A stretch of DNA of 64,000 bases from Wurfbainia villosa (lineage: Eukaryota; Streptophyta; Magnoliopsida; Zingiberales; Zingiberaceae). A program made the position numbers and the translations under genes. Positions 22,821 to 34,948 of this stretch are shown piece by piece. Each line of letters begins with the position of its first letter. The stretch's first letter is position 1. The notes below the pieces were generated by a model that was not told the DNA's origin, searched no databases, and was given only the letters and a program-made list of their open reading frames with translations. The stretch spans positions 55,060,621-55,124,620 of the forward strand of contig CM045993.1 in NCBI GenBank assembly GCA_025175895.1, read 5' to 3'.

Positions 22821-23400
22821 TATTTAATTTAATTAAAATTTAGAATTATTCCTAGAGTTGAAAAAAATAATTCTAAATGCAATAATTAATAAAAATTATT
22901 TTAAGTGACAAAATTAAATAAAATTGTTCTGGGAAAAAAATTAAATAACATATTTTCCCAATACAAAAAATTAAAGAAATATTTTGTAAATGTAGAAAAT
23001 TAAAGAAATATTTTCCAAATACAAAATATTAAATAAAATATTTTCTAAATACAGAAAATTAATGAAATATTTTCTAAATGCAGAATATTAAATAAAATAT
23101 TTCCTAAATACAGAAAATTAATGAAATATTTTCTAAATGTAGAATATTAAATAAAATATTTTCTAAATGCAGAAAATTAATGAAATATTTTTTAAATGCA
23201 GAAAATTAATGAAATATTTTCTAAATTCAGAAAATTAAATAAAAATTATTCTAAAGCAAGAAAATTAATAAAAATTATTCTAAAACAAGAAAATTAATAA
23301 AAATTATTCCAAAGCAAGAAAATTAATAAAAATTATTCTAAAGCAAGAAAATTAATAAAAATTATTCTAAAGCAAGAAGATTAAAAAAAAATATTCTAAA
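22821..23400. repeat. AT-rich 29-30 bp tandem array in the M3 leader
   Basis: About 18-19 units such as AATAAAAATTATTCTAAAGC plus AAGAAAATT. Units nearer gag use TATTTTCTAAATRCAGAAAATT. The array fills nearly the whole leader between PBS and gag. It is not coding on either strand. Confidence 0.9.
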
Positions 23401-23436
23401 GCTCTCGATGGTAGTTGCACTAAATTCGGAGCAGCC

Positions 23437-23452
23437 CCACTCTAATACCAAT
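23437..23452 (-). other. M3 primer-binding site, mutated
   Basis: Plus strand reads CTCTAATACCAAT where the intact site would read CTCTGATACCAAT. It is one G-to-A change from the initiator Met-tRNA complement and lies directly next to the LTR. Confidence 0.8.
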
Positions 23453-24727
23453 TGTTGGATCGAGATGCTCCGAGAGGGGGTGAATCTCGGAAGCTATAAT
23501 TTTTTAAAGATTTTTTAAACTTATTTTATATTATCAATTAAAGTATGCAGCGGAAATGAAATTAAGACACAATCTATTTACTTAGTTCTCAACCCTAACA
23601 GGGGTGTTACTCCAAGGCCCGTAGCTCTTCCAAGAGCTACCTCGATGGAAAATCACTATATACCCTCCGACTCAAGAACTCTCAACTTCGGAGGGATTCA
23701 CTTTTTACAAATAATAAGAGATAGGTAACACTCTATCTTCTCTTTTAAAATTAAGTACACAAAGAGAAAATAAATACAAACAAAATTAGAGCTAAGTTAT
23801 ACTGATACTAATTGAAATATGGAGGTAGGTACGGAGTGTCGGATGTGTCTTTGTGAGGAATTGAAGCTCTAGTGGACAAGAATGAATTTTTGCAGCACTT
23901 TGACATAGTAGTAGTGTTCTGGTCGGAGCTGGTCGAGCACTTGTTCTATAAAGGTTTTCCAGTCGACTGGAATGCCATCCGATCAACTCCACATCAGCCC
24001 ATCGATATGGAACTTCTGGTCTTCCAATCGACTTTAGGTCATCTGGCTCCACATTGAGAAGTTTGGCTCTCCAGTCGACTGAAACTCTTTCCATCTGCGA
24101 TGCCAGATCTTCGATTGATCACCAGCTAATCCTGCTAAGTGTGAATCCAGTCAACTAAACTAAACCAAGTCGACTGAATTTCAGTCGATTGGAATCCATT
24201 CAGTCGGCTGATCCCTTCAAAATGAGATTAACACAAATAGATAATACAAAATAAGATAGCAGTAGTAATACTGCTCGATCTCGACTTCTAAGTCCCACGT
24301 GGACTATCCGTCGGATCAACACCTAACTTTGTCTCCCTACAGAGGACTCGACCTCACCTCTCCACTCGAGGCTTACCTATCGGTTGCTTGCCAGACTTAC
24401 CACTCTTGACATCCGATTTGACCCACCACGGCTTCCACCAGCTGTCTGGTCTGCCTGACCCAGCTGGACTTTTTGCCAATTGTCTGGTCTCCTGACCCAA
24501 CTGGTCTTCATGCCAAATGTCTGGTCCACAAGACCCATCTGGACTTCATGTTTGGTGTTCGATCCTCCTGATCTGTTAAGTCATCTACCTAGTATCTGAT
24601 CAACATGACCTACTAGGACTTCCTGTTAAGTCTACACACTTAACATAGATATTAGAACATAAGCAAGTCCTAACTTTAACTATGGTTTATACATCAAAAC
24701 CAAGGAGTGATGCTCTCTGCATCAACA
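23453..24727 (-). repeat. M3 5' LTR
   Basis: 1275 bp from TGTTGGATCGAG to TGCATCAACA. It has the GAGGGGGTGAAT start and a 16-bp palindrome TTCCAGTCGACTGGAA at 23957-23972. A bare core CAGTCGACTG lies at 24072-24081 and degenerate versions near 24150-24210. The outer flank begins ATTCC. Confidence 0.88.
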
Positions 24728-24978
24728 ATTCCACGAAGGCACTAGAACCTTATGAGCCTTGCCCTTTTCACTAAAGACATAGTGCTGGAGCAACATAGTG
24801 CTGGAGTGACCACTTACACATTTTCGTGCCCCCCCAAGTAGGGATGTATGATTACACTTTCGATCCAGAAAAGCATTTGTCTCAATTTGAAGGTGCAACT
24901 GCCCATCATTGTTATACTGACACCCTTAAGTGTCGGGCCTTCCGCATCACCTTGGCATCCTCCGCTCAGAGATGGTTT
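24728..24978 (+). pseudogene. Ty3/gypsy gag, N-terminal piece (Tat-like)
   Basis: From about 24848 the plus frame reads YTFDPEKHLSQFEGATA, then CRAFRITLASSAQRWF, the core of the Retrotrans_gag domain. The frame is cut at 24979 by P2 and resumes at 34132; GGTTT is duplicated on each side. The upstream part (24728-24840) is not clearly readable. Lineage is judged only from the CCHC region in the second piece. Confidence 0.8.
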
Positions 24979-27200
24979 TGTAGGGATGTATACTGAAAAG
25001 TCTATCTTTTGTATGAACATTTTTATTTTGAAATAAGAATCACATGATCATTGTTTGCATTTTTATGGTTATGCAATATTGTCTAATACATTACATTGTA
25101 GATAACATGGTGTGTGGTGTTACACGGGAGATCATGTTATCGACTCCTTATAAAGTATAAGTAAAGGCTCACAACCGAGATGACTTTGGATAAACCATCG
25201 GAATGGTTGTAGTGTGATTTGGTATTGGTTTGTCTTGACCATAGAATCACACTAGTGCACTTTGTGTGTATTGAGCAGGACCGACTTAGAGGTGATTCGA
25301 TTTATTTCTGAATACGTAATCAAATCGGACCTCAGATATTATTTTGTACATGCTCTTAATCCCGATATAATAATGGGCACATATACTTAGTATTCACCTC
25401 TTTGATTTACCAATGGGCGAGATTTATAGATTAAATCGATAGGATCGGTAAGTTGAGAGATGATATTATTTATATGGTGTGCCATTGATTATAGGAGGAA
25501 ACCATGTCCTATATATTAGGACGATGATGTCCCCTTGAGGAGCTCATAAGGTTCATCATGTAAACCCTGCAGGTGGACTTGGTCTGGCATGATGAAAAGG
25601 TTGAGTGGTACTACTCATGGAGTTAGATATTGATTAATTAATGGTCAGTAAATTAATTAATCAACTGACATTCGAGATCTTAAACACGGGGAGAAAATGT
25701 ACAAATAATATATGGAACCCATATTATCTTATGGGGGTTGGTGAGGTAGATCAATGATAATCCTTTAGTGGATTGGATTATCATTAGTGGATCGGACTTT
25801 ATGTGGGCTTGATTCATGGGTGGCCAAGATCCAACTCCTCCTCATGGTCTCTAATGTAGCCTATTAACACCTCATGAAGCTTAGATCCAATGGATGAAAA
25901 CAAAACTATAGATCCAAAGGTAGAGATTAAATCTCTAGATCCAACGGTTGAGATTAAATCTCTAGATCCGACGGTTGAGATTAAATCCCTAGAACCAATG
26001 GTGGAGATTAAATCAAGCCTTAATCCTAACTCTATAAATATGGGCTTGAGGGTGGGCGACAAGAATTGAATGAGAGGAAAGGGGGCTAGGGTTGTGGGCG
26101 GCAAGAGCAAGGGAGGCTTAGGGTTTTGGGTGGCCACAATTAAGGAAAGATGTTTTTTCTTCTTCTTCTTCCTTAGGTGGCTGGCACCCTTCTTCTTCTT
26201 TCATGTTTTGGTCGGCACCCAACCTTCTCCCCTTCATCTATGGCTTATGATGGATGGCATTAGGGTTGCTTCCCTTGGGCGGCAAGAATTCTTAGTTGGG
26301 GTAGGATTAGGAGTGGGCGGCTAGGGTTAGGATTTGGGTGTTGGTTGTGGGCGGCAACATGAGGAGAAAGGCTTTTCTTCTTCTTTCATGGTTTGGCCGG
26401 CAACCTTCCTTCTTCCCTCTACCTTGGTTGGAGCTCAACCTATTCTTCTTCCCTTCATCCTTGGCCAGAAATTAGGAGAACTAGGTTTAGGGTTTGGGCG
26501 GCAACAAGGAGAAGGATTGCTTTCCTTTCTCTTCTCCAAGTGTTGGCCGGCACCCATGCCCTCATTGATTCTCCTTTGGCCGGTTCCCATACTCCATGTT
26601 CTCTTCCTTGGCCGGCGGCAACATTGAGTTTATTGACTTGGTGGCCGGTTCTAGATAGGAAGAAGAGTTTTGTTTTATGATCTTTTTTTGTTTGGAGTGA
26701 ACAAGGAAGAAAGATTGGCGATCTAGGAGCTTCGACTTTTAGAAGATCGTCGCCCACACGACGTCCAAAAGGAGGAAGGACATACAATAGAAGATCAAGA
26801 GGTATAACAAGAGGTAAAATCTTGTTTATTTTGATTAGTGTTCTTTTGTATTATGTTTATAATTGCTTTTCAATTATATGCATATTTTGTGTGGATGTTT
26901 ACTTTATGTATGTAGCTAATATAACTTGGACCCCGAACATAAACACAAAAATGGGTGATCCGAACATCGTCTATTCCGCGGCTACTCGTAGAATAGAGGT
27001 TGGTCGCTTGTACAATGAGTTTGTTCAAGTGACCTCTCTAAATGAATAGCACGACGATGACTTGATTGTTTGGGCAATCCCTTTTGTCTAGGATTAATTT
27101 TTTTTTAATCCGGAGACATCGATGGGATCGCCATGAACAAACAACCGAGGTGAAGTGGGAAGTGAAGTTTCCCCTCACGGATTGATCACAAAAACCTACA
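24979..27200 (+). repeat. P2 5' LTR
   Basis: 2222 bp, TGTAGGGATG to AAACCTACA. It has a four-unit 27-bp array at about 25910-26015, TATAAATA at 26033-26040 and a long leader with repeated TTGGCCGGC-like motifs. Confidence 0.92.
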
Positions 27201-27214
27201 ATTGGTATCAGAGC
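27201..27214 (+). other. P2 primer-binding site
   Basis: ATTGGTATCAGAGC follows the LTR end directly and matches initiator Met-tRNA. Confidence 0.85.
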
Positions 27215-27254
27215 CAAGGTTTCTGATTTTATGTGTTTAGGATTCGGTTAATTT

Positions 27255-28150
27255 CTCCACATTTACCTGATGCGCTGCAAGTCTGAATGCTTTGACAAGT
27301 TCAAAGAATTCAAGGCTGATGTGGAGAAATGTCAAGGTAAAAGTATCAAGACACTACGATCTGATCGTGGTGGTGAGTACCTCTTGGGAGAGTTTAGGAA
27401 CTACTTATCAGAGGCTGGGATTCAATCCCAATTGACTGCACCTGGCACACCCCAGCAGAACAGTGTAGCAGAGCGAAGGAATACGACTCTTATGGAGATG
27501 GTTATATCGATGATGAGTTATTCTAAGTTGCCAGATTTGTTCTGAGGATATGCTCTAGATACGGCAGTGTACATTCTGAACTTGGTTCCATCTAAATCAT
27601 TGCCTTCTACTCCCACAGAATTGTGGACTGGGCGAAAGCCTAGTCTAAGACATATTCGGATGTGGGGGAGTCCAGCACATGTGCTGAAGGCAGATGCTGG
27701 TAAGTTGGAACCTCGTACAGAAGTACGCATGTTCGTTGGGTATCCTAGAGTAACGAAGGGTGGTTTGTTTTATAGTCCAAGAGATCAGAGGGTGATCGTT
27801 AGCACGAACGTTAGATTTCTAGAGGAAGACTATGTGATGAGCCACAAGCCCAAGAGTAAAATTGTTCTGGAGGAATTAAAAGGGGAAGTCACTTCTTCAG
27901 TACCACCGGTACAAGAAGATATACCACATGTCATTACACCGCATGTCATAGAGGATACAAAGGTGATGCCTCGTCGTAGTGGGAGGGTTGTGAGACAGCC
28001 TGATAGATTCATGTTCTTGGGAGAATCTTCTGATTTGGTCCCTGGCGAACATGAACCTGATCCCTGGACATATGACGAGGCAATCCAAGATAAAGATGTA
28101 GTATCTTGGCAAAGTGCAATGAATGCTGAGATTGAATCTATGGATTCAAA
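27255..28150 (+). pseudogene. P2 integrase, C-terminal half
   Basis: The frame starts abruptly at the deletion junction (about 27255-27265) with YLMRCKSECFDK-type sequence. It has the second Asp (LRSDRGGEYL) and a Glu in AERRNTTLMEM, but not the first Asp or the zinc region. It continues through ELWTGRKPSLRHIRMWG, FVGYPRVTKGG and the linker to RT. Stops occur at 27543 and near 28152. P1 and P3 carry the region missing here. Confidence 0.88.
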
Positions 28151-29629
28151 TTAGGTCTAGGAGCTAGTAGAACCACCCGATGGTGTAAAAACCATTGGAT
28201 GCAAGTGGATCTACAAGAGAAAGAGAGGAATAGATGGGAAGGTTGAGACCTTCAAAGCAAGGCTTGTTGCGAAGGGGTATACTCAGAAAGAGGGTATCGA
28301 TTATGAGGAGACCTTTTCGCCGGTAGCCATGCTTAAGTCTATCCGGATTCTCTTATGCATAGCAGCTCATATGGATTATGAGGTGTGACAGATGGATGTC
28401 AAGACAACTTTCCTTAATGGAAGTCTTGAGGAAAACATTTATATGAAGCAACCAGAGGGATTCATTGCTAAAGGCAAAGAGCATCTTGTGTGTAAGCTTA
28501 ATCGGTCCATTTATGGATTGAATCAAGCTTCGAGGTCTTGGAACATCCGCTTTGATGAGGTAATCTAGTCTTATGGATTTATTCAAAGTCTGGATGAGTC
28601 TTGTGTATACAAGAGATGTGACAGAAACATAGTGGTATTTCTTGTACTATACGCAGATGACATTTTATTGATTGGCAACAATATCAAGGTGTTATCGGAC
28701 GTAAGGGTATGGTTGTCCAAACAGTTTGATATAAAGGACTTGGGAGAGGTGGGACACATCCTGGGGATCAAGGTTATAAGAGATCACAGGAAAAGGATGT
28801 TGTGCTTATCCCAAGCTTCATACATAGACACGATTATGGATCGTTTTAGCATGTAGAACTCCAAGAAGGATTTTCTACCTTTCAGACATGGAGTTCCTTT
28901 ATCTAAGGAGATGTGTCCTAAAACATCTGAGGAGATAGAGGAGATGAAGGAGGTTCCTTATGCTTCGGCAGTAGGAAGCCTCATGTATGCGATGCTATGT
29001 ACAAGACTAGATATCTGCTTTACCGTAGGCATGGTCAGCAGATATCAGGGTAATCCAGGACAAGGACATTGGACTGCAATAAAGCATATATTGAAGTACC
29101 TGAGAAGGACTTGGGATTATATGCTAATTTACCAGGCAGACCAATTACTCCCTGTGGGTTACACAAATTCTAACTTCCAATCAGATAGGGATAACAGTAA
29201 GTCTACCTCAGGTTTTGTGTTTACTTTGGGAGGTGGAGCCATTGTATTGAGGAGTGTCAAGCAAAAATGTGTGGCGGACTCCACCATGGAAGCTGAGTAT
29301 GTGGCAGCCTCTGAGGCAGCCAAAGAAGCTGTATGACTCAAGAACTTCCTGATGGACTTGGATGTGATTCCTGATTTTCCCAGAACTATCACAATTTATT
29401 GTGATAATAGTGGTGCAGTTGCAAACTTGAAGGAACCACGAACCCATAAGGCTAGTAAACACATAGAGCGCAAGTACCACCGGATACGAGAAATCGTAAA
29501 GAGAGGAGAGTTGCTGTGGCCAAGATTGCATCAGAGGATAACCTGGTAGATCCTTTCACTAAGGCCCTTCCGGCGAGAGCTTTTGATAGGCATGTGAAGG
29601 GAATGGGGATCAGATGTATGACAGTTTGA
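28151..29629 (+). pseudogene. P2 reverse transcriptase and RNase H remnant
   Basis: RT motifs: CKWIYKRKRG, VAKGYTQKEGIDYEETFSP, a damaged QMDVKTTFLNG preceded by TGA in place of Trp, and SIYGLNQASRSWN. The catalytic box reads YADDILLIGNN (near 28650), where P1 and P3 have YVDD. RNase H follows (GYTNSNFQSDRD, ADSTMEAEYVAASEA, IYCDNSGAVA). Further stops are near 28567, 28856 and 29336. The frame ends at 29629, before the purine tract. Confidence 0.9.
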
Positions 29630-29662
29630 GGAAAACATAGTCTTTTAGTATAAGTGGAAGAT

Positions 29663-30416
29663 TGTAGGGATGTATACTGAAAAGTCTATCTTTTGTATGA
29701 ACATCTTTATTTTGAAATAAGAATCACATGATCATTGTTTGCATTTTTATGGTTATGCAATATTGTCTAATACATTACATTGTAGATAACATGGTGTGTG
29801 GTGTCACATGGGAGATCATGTTATCGGCTCCTTGTAATGTATAAGTAAAAGCTCACAACCGAGATGACTTTGGACAAACCATCAGAATGGTTGTAGTGTG
29901 ATTTGGTATTGGTTTGTCTTGACCATAGAATCACACTAGTGCACTTTGTGTGTATTGAGCAGAACCGACTTAGAGGTGATTCGATTTATTTCTGACTACA
30001 TAATCGAATCGGACCTCAGATATTATTTTGTACATGCTCTTAATCCCGATATAATAACGGGCACATATACTTAGTATTCATCTCTTTGATTTACCAATGG
30101 GCGAGATTTATAGATTAAATCGATAGGCTCGGTAAGTTGGGAGATGATATTATTTATATGGTGTGCCATTGATTATAGGAGGAAACCGTGTCCTATATAT
30201 TAGGATGATGATGTCCCCTTGAGAAGCTCATAAGGTTCATCATGTAAACCCTGCAGGAGGACTTGGTACGACACGATGAAAAGGTTGAGTGATACTACTC
30301 ATGGAGTTAGATGTTGATTAATTAATGGTTAGTAAATTAATTAATCGACGGACATTCGAGATCTTAAACACGGGAAGAAAATATACAAATAATATATGGA
30401 ACCCATTGTAGGGATG
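29663..30416 (+). repeat. P2 3' LTR, first part
   Basis: TGTAGGGATG to GGAACCCAT, collinear with 24979-25725, cut by the solo LTR at 30417. CCCAT (30412-30416) is repeated at 32672-32676. Confidence 0.9.
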
Positions 30417-32671
30417 TATACTGAAAAGTCTATTTTTTGTATGAACATCTTTATTTTGAAATAAGAATCACATGATCATTGTTTGCATATTTTTATGGTT
30501 ATGCAATATTGTCTAATACGTTACATTGTAGATACCATGGTGTGTGGTGTCACACGGGAGATCATGTTATCGGCTCCTTGTAAAGTATAAGTAAAGGCTC
30601 ACAACCGAGATGAATTTGGATAAACCATCGGAATGGTTGTAGTGTGATTTGGTATTGGTTTGTCTTGACCATAGAATCACACTAGTGCACTTTGTGTGTA
30701 TTGAGCAGGATCGACTTAGAGGTGATTTGATTTATTACTGACTACATAATCGAATCGAACCTCAGATATTATTTAGTACATGCTCTTAATCCTGATATAA
30801 TAACGAACACATATACTTAATATTCGTCTCTTTGATTTACCAATGGGCGAGATTTATAGATTAAATCGATAGGCTCGGTAAGTTGGGAGATGATATTATT
30901 TATATGGTGTGCCGTTGATTATAGGAGGAAACCGTGTCCTATATATTAGGATGATGATGTCCCCTTGAGGAGCTCATAAGGTTCATCATGTAAACCCTGT
31001 AGGTGGACTTGGTCCGGCATGATGAAAAGGTTGAGTGGTACTACTCAAGGAGTTAGATGTTGATTAATTAATGGTCAGTAAATTAATTAATCGACGGACA
31101 TTCGGGATCTTAAACACGGGGAGAAAATGTACAAATAATATATGGAGCCCATATTAACTTATAGGGGTTGGTGAGGTAGATCAATGATAATCCTTTAGTG
31201 GATTGGATTATCATTAGTGGATCGGACTTTATGTGGGCTTGATCCATGGGTGGCCAAGATCCAACTCCTCCTCATGGTCCTATTGTAGCCTATTAACACC
31301 TCATGAAACTTAGATCCAATGGATAAAAACAAAGCTCTAGATTCAAAGGTAGAGATTAAATCTCTAAGATCCGACGGTTGAGATTAAATCTCTAGATCCG
31401 ACGATTGAGATTAAATCCCTAGAACCAATGGTGGAGATTAAACCAAGGCTTATCCCTAACTCTATAAAAGGGTGGACTAAGGGTGGGCGGCAAGATAATG
31501 GAGAGGAAAGGGGGCTAGGGTTTTGGGCGGCAAGAGCAAGGGAGGTTAGGGTTTTGGGTGGCCACAATTAAGGAAAGTTTTTCTTCTTCTTCTTCCTTTG
31601 GTGGCCGACATCCTTCTTCCCTCATCTCTCCTTGGCTTGGCCGGCGTCCACCATTCTCCCTTTCATATATGGCTGATGATGGATGGGGATTAGGGCTTTT
31701 CCCTTGGACGGCAACCAAATCCTAATTAGATTAGGATTGGGCTTGGGCGGCTAGGGTTAGGGTTTTGGGATTAGGTTGGGCGGCAACAAGAAGATGAAGC
31801 TCCTTTCTTCTTCTTCCTAAGGTTAGCCGGCCACTATCCTTCTTCCCTCTACCTTGGCCAAAGCTCAATCTATTCTTCTCCCCTTCATCCTTGGCCCAAA
31901 ATTAGGAGAGCTTAGTTTAGGGTTTGGGTGGCAACAAGGAGAATGAGTGTTTTCTTTTCTCTTCTCCAAGTGTTGGCCGGCGCCCATGCCCTTGTTGTTT
32001 CTCTTTTTGTTGGTTTCCATACTCCATGTTCTCTTCTTTGGCTAGCGGCAACATCGAGTTTATTGACTTGGTGGCCGGTTCTAGATAGGAAGATGAGTTT
32101 TTGTTTTAGGATCTTCCTTTGTTCGGAGTGAACAAGGAAAGGAAGATTGGTGATCTAGGAGGCTTCAACTTTTGGTAGATCGTCGCCCACACGACGTCCG
32201 AAAGGAGGAAGGACATACAATAGAAGATCAAGAGGTATAACAAGAGATATAATCTTGTTTATTTTGATTAGTGCTCTTTTGTATTATGTTTATAATTGCT
32301 TTTCAATTATATGCATGTTTTGTGTGGATGGTTACTTGCTTGTATTTGTTTTTCCAATTATGAGCATGTTAAATCTGTATATGGCTAAATAATACTTGGA
32401 TCCCGAGCATAAACACAAAAACCGGCGATTCGGACATCGTCTATTCCGTGGCTACTCATAGAATAGAGGATGGTCGCTTGAACAATGAGTTTGTTCAAGT
32501 GACCTCTCTAAACGAATAGCACGACGATGACTTGGTTGTTCGGGCAATCCCTTGTGTCTAGGATTTAATTTTTTTAATCTGGGGAAATCGAAGGGATCAC
32601 CATGATCAAGCAAACGAGGTGAAGTGGGAAGCGAAGTTTCCCCTCACGGACTCGATAAGCAAAACCCTTCA
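30417..32671 (+). mobile_element. Solo LTR of the P family, nested in P2 3' LTR
   Basis: 2255 bp from TGTAGGGATG to AAAACCCTTCA, flanked by CCCAT on both sides. It has a four-unit 27-bp array at about 31335-31440. There is no interior. Same family, same strand and same position class as its host LTR. Confidence 0.92.
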
Positions 32672-34131
32672 CCCATATTATCTTATGGGGGTTGGTGAGG
32701 TAGATCAATGATAATCCTTTAGTGGATTGGATTATCATTAGTGGATCGGACTTTATGTGAGCTTGATCCATGGGTGGCCAAGATCCAACTCCTCCTCATG
32801 GTCCCTAATGTAGCCTATTAACACCTCATGAAGCTTAGATCCAATGGATGAAAACAAAACTCTAGATCCAAAGGTAGAGATTAAATCTCTAGATCCGATG
32901 GTTGAGATTAAATCCCTAGAACCAATGGTGGAGATTAAATCAAGCCTTAAGCCTAACTCTATAAATATGGGCTTGAGGGTGGGCAGCAAGAATTGAATGA
33001 GAGGAAAGGGGGCTAGGGTTGTGGGCGGCAAGAGCAAGGGAGGCTTAGGGTTTTGGGTGGCCACAATTAAGGAAAGATGTTTTTTCTTCTTCTTCTTCCT
33101 TAGGTGGCTGGCACCCTTCTTCCTTCTTCTTTCATGGTTTGGCCAGTGCCCAACCTTCTCCCCTTCATCTATGGCTTATGATGGATGGCATTAGGGTTGC
33201 TTCCCTTGGGCGGCAAGAATTCCTAGTTGGGGTAGGATTAGGATTGGGCGGCTAGGGTTAGGGTTTGGGTGTTGGTTGTGGGCGACAACATGAGGAGAAA
33301 GGCTTTTCTTCTTCTTTCATGGTTTGGCCGACAACCTTCCTTCTTCCCTCTACCTTGGTTGGAGCTCAACCTATTCTTCTTCCCTTCATCCTTGGCCGGA
33401 AATTAGGAGAACTAGGTTTAGGATTTTGGTGGCAACAAGGAGAAGGATTGCTTTATTTTCTCTTCTCCAAGTGTTGGTCGGCGCCCATGCCCTCATTGAT
33501 TCTCCTTTGGCCGGTTCCCATACTCCATGTTCTCTTCCTTGGCCGGTGGCAACATCGAGTTTATTGACTTGGTGGCCGGTTCTAGATAGGAAGAAGAGTT
33601 TTGTTTTATGATCTTCTTTTGTTCGGAGTGAACAAGGAAGGAAGATTGGCGATCTAGGAGCTTCGACTTTTGGAAGATCGTCGCCCACACGACGTCCAAA
33701 AGGAGGAAGGACATACAATAGAAGATCAAGAGGTATAACAAGAGGTATAATCTTGTTTATTTTGATTAGTGTTTTTTTGTATTATGTTTATAATTGCTTT
33801 TCAATTATATGCATGTTTTGTGTGGATGTTTACTTTATGTATGTGGCTAATATAACTTGGACCCCGAACATAAACACAAAAATCGGCGATCTAGACATCG
33901 TCTATTCCGTGGCTACTCATAGAATAGAGGTTGGTCACTTGTACAACGAGTTTGTTCAAGTGACCTCTCTAAATGAATATCACGACGATGACTTGGTTGT
34001 TTGGGCAATCCCTTTTGTCTAGGATTAAATTTTTTTTAATCCGGGGACATCGATGGGATCGCCATGAACAAGCGACCGAGGTGAAGTGGGAAGCGAAGTT
34101 TCCCCTCACGAATTGATAACAAAAACCTACA
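32672..34131 (+). repeat. P2 3' LTR, second part
   Basis: Continues from the break and ends AAAACCTACA at 34131. The 27-bp array has three units (about 32870-32945) against four in the 5' LTR of the same element, so one unit was gained or lost after insertion. Confidence 0.9.
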
Positions 34132-34948
34132 GGTTTAAGTATTTACCTCCTGGTTATATTACATGATTTTCTGATTTGAAGGGAGTTTTTCTTCAACAGT
34201 TTGCTAGTTGTAAAACATATAAGCATGATGCCTCCATTCTACTTCATTTGAAACAAGAGTCATCTGAATCCTTAAGGAGTTACATACACTGCTTTACTGC
34301 TACTGCCCGGGAGATACCCTTAGTAATACCTGACTTCTTAAGGGTTGCTATCCATTATGGGTTAAAGGAGGGACCCTTCCTTAGTTCCTTACTGAGAAAA
34401 CCAACCACTAGTTATAAAGAGTTGCTTGGGCGCATTGAATAGTACATTAGTTAGGAGGAAGGGTTAAGGGTGAGAAGGGCAGAGAAGAAGTCTGCTCCCA
34501 CTCCCACAGAAAGGAATCCTCCCCCAGTTCAACGAGGGCCTCCTAGAAGGGAATATACCAAATCATTCTTTCCCAAGGTACCCTGTCCTCGACCCTTGAT
34601 GTTGGGAGTTCATCCTCACCCTCCCCTATAAGTTATGGCCACTGAGGCCTTACCCCTCTTGCAGACATGGAAGGAGCGGGAAATGGAAGTGTACGATAAG
34701 CAAGGTGTCCTTTAGCGTCTTGTCGGATATTGAGGGGTTCCTCGTAATCCCCAAACTCCATTCTTCTATTAGTACCATAAGGATTACGGGCATACTAGCG
34801 ACCATTGCTTCAAGTTACAGAGTGAGCTAGAGTGTATCAGAGAAAATTACCCGCACTTACAACCGCAGTTGGGGGCATGGGCAAGAAGAGGTCGCAGACC
34901 TAATGTTGTTCATCCTAGACCCTATAATAGAAGACTCCAAGATCTTCC
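34132..34948 (+). pseudogene. Ty3/gypsy gag, C-terminal piece (Tat-like)
   Basis: Continues the Gag frame broken at 24978: YLPPGYI, then FSDLKGVFLQQFASCK, LKQESSESLRSYIHCF and KPTTSYKELLGRIE. A proline/arginine-rich stretch and a degenerate zinc motif YHKDYGHTSDHCFKLQSELE (34769-34828) follow. H-x4-GH-x4-C spacing with downstream LQ.ELE resembles Tat/Ogre-type Gag. The first Cys is lost and a TAG precedes it. Several other TAG codons (near 34164, 34440, 34455, 34630) inactivate it. Sequence after 34948 is unrelated. Confidence 0.75.

Larger units (their letters stand above)
20996..24727 (-). mobile_element. M3: SIRE-like copia retrotransposon, 5' part only
   Basis: Right to left: 5' LTR (24727-23453), degenerate PBS, a leader made of a tandem array, gag (22820-21221), then sequence without clear coding down to 20996. 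M2 sits at that point and probably inserted there. No protease, integrase, RT or 3' LTR of M3 is visible in the window. Confidence 0.75.
24979..34131 (+). mobile_element. P2: Ty1/copia element of the P1 family, internally deleted
   Basis: LTRs begin TGTAGGGATGTATACTG and end AAAACCTACA. The TSD GGTTT is at 24974-24978 and 34132-34136. The interior is only 2.46 kb against 5.0 kb in P1: the leader, gag, protease and the first half of integrase are gone. The 3' LTR is split by a solo LTR of the same family. It could not have encoded its own particle protein. Confidence 0.92.

Noticed and set aside
22821..23400. Matrix attachment region or centromeric satellite
   Set aside because: AT-rich and tandem, but bounded precisely by a PBS and a gag start, so it is best explained as a retrotransposon leader.
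26070..26790. Frames with proline/leucine-rich peptides in P2 5' LTR
   Set aside because: The same text recurs in every P LTR leader with frame-breaking differences; no conserved protein.
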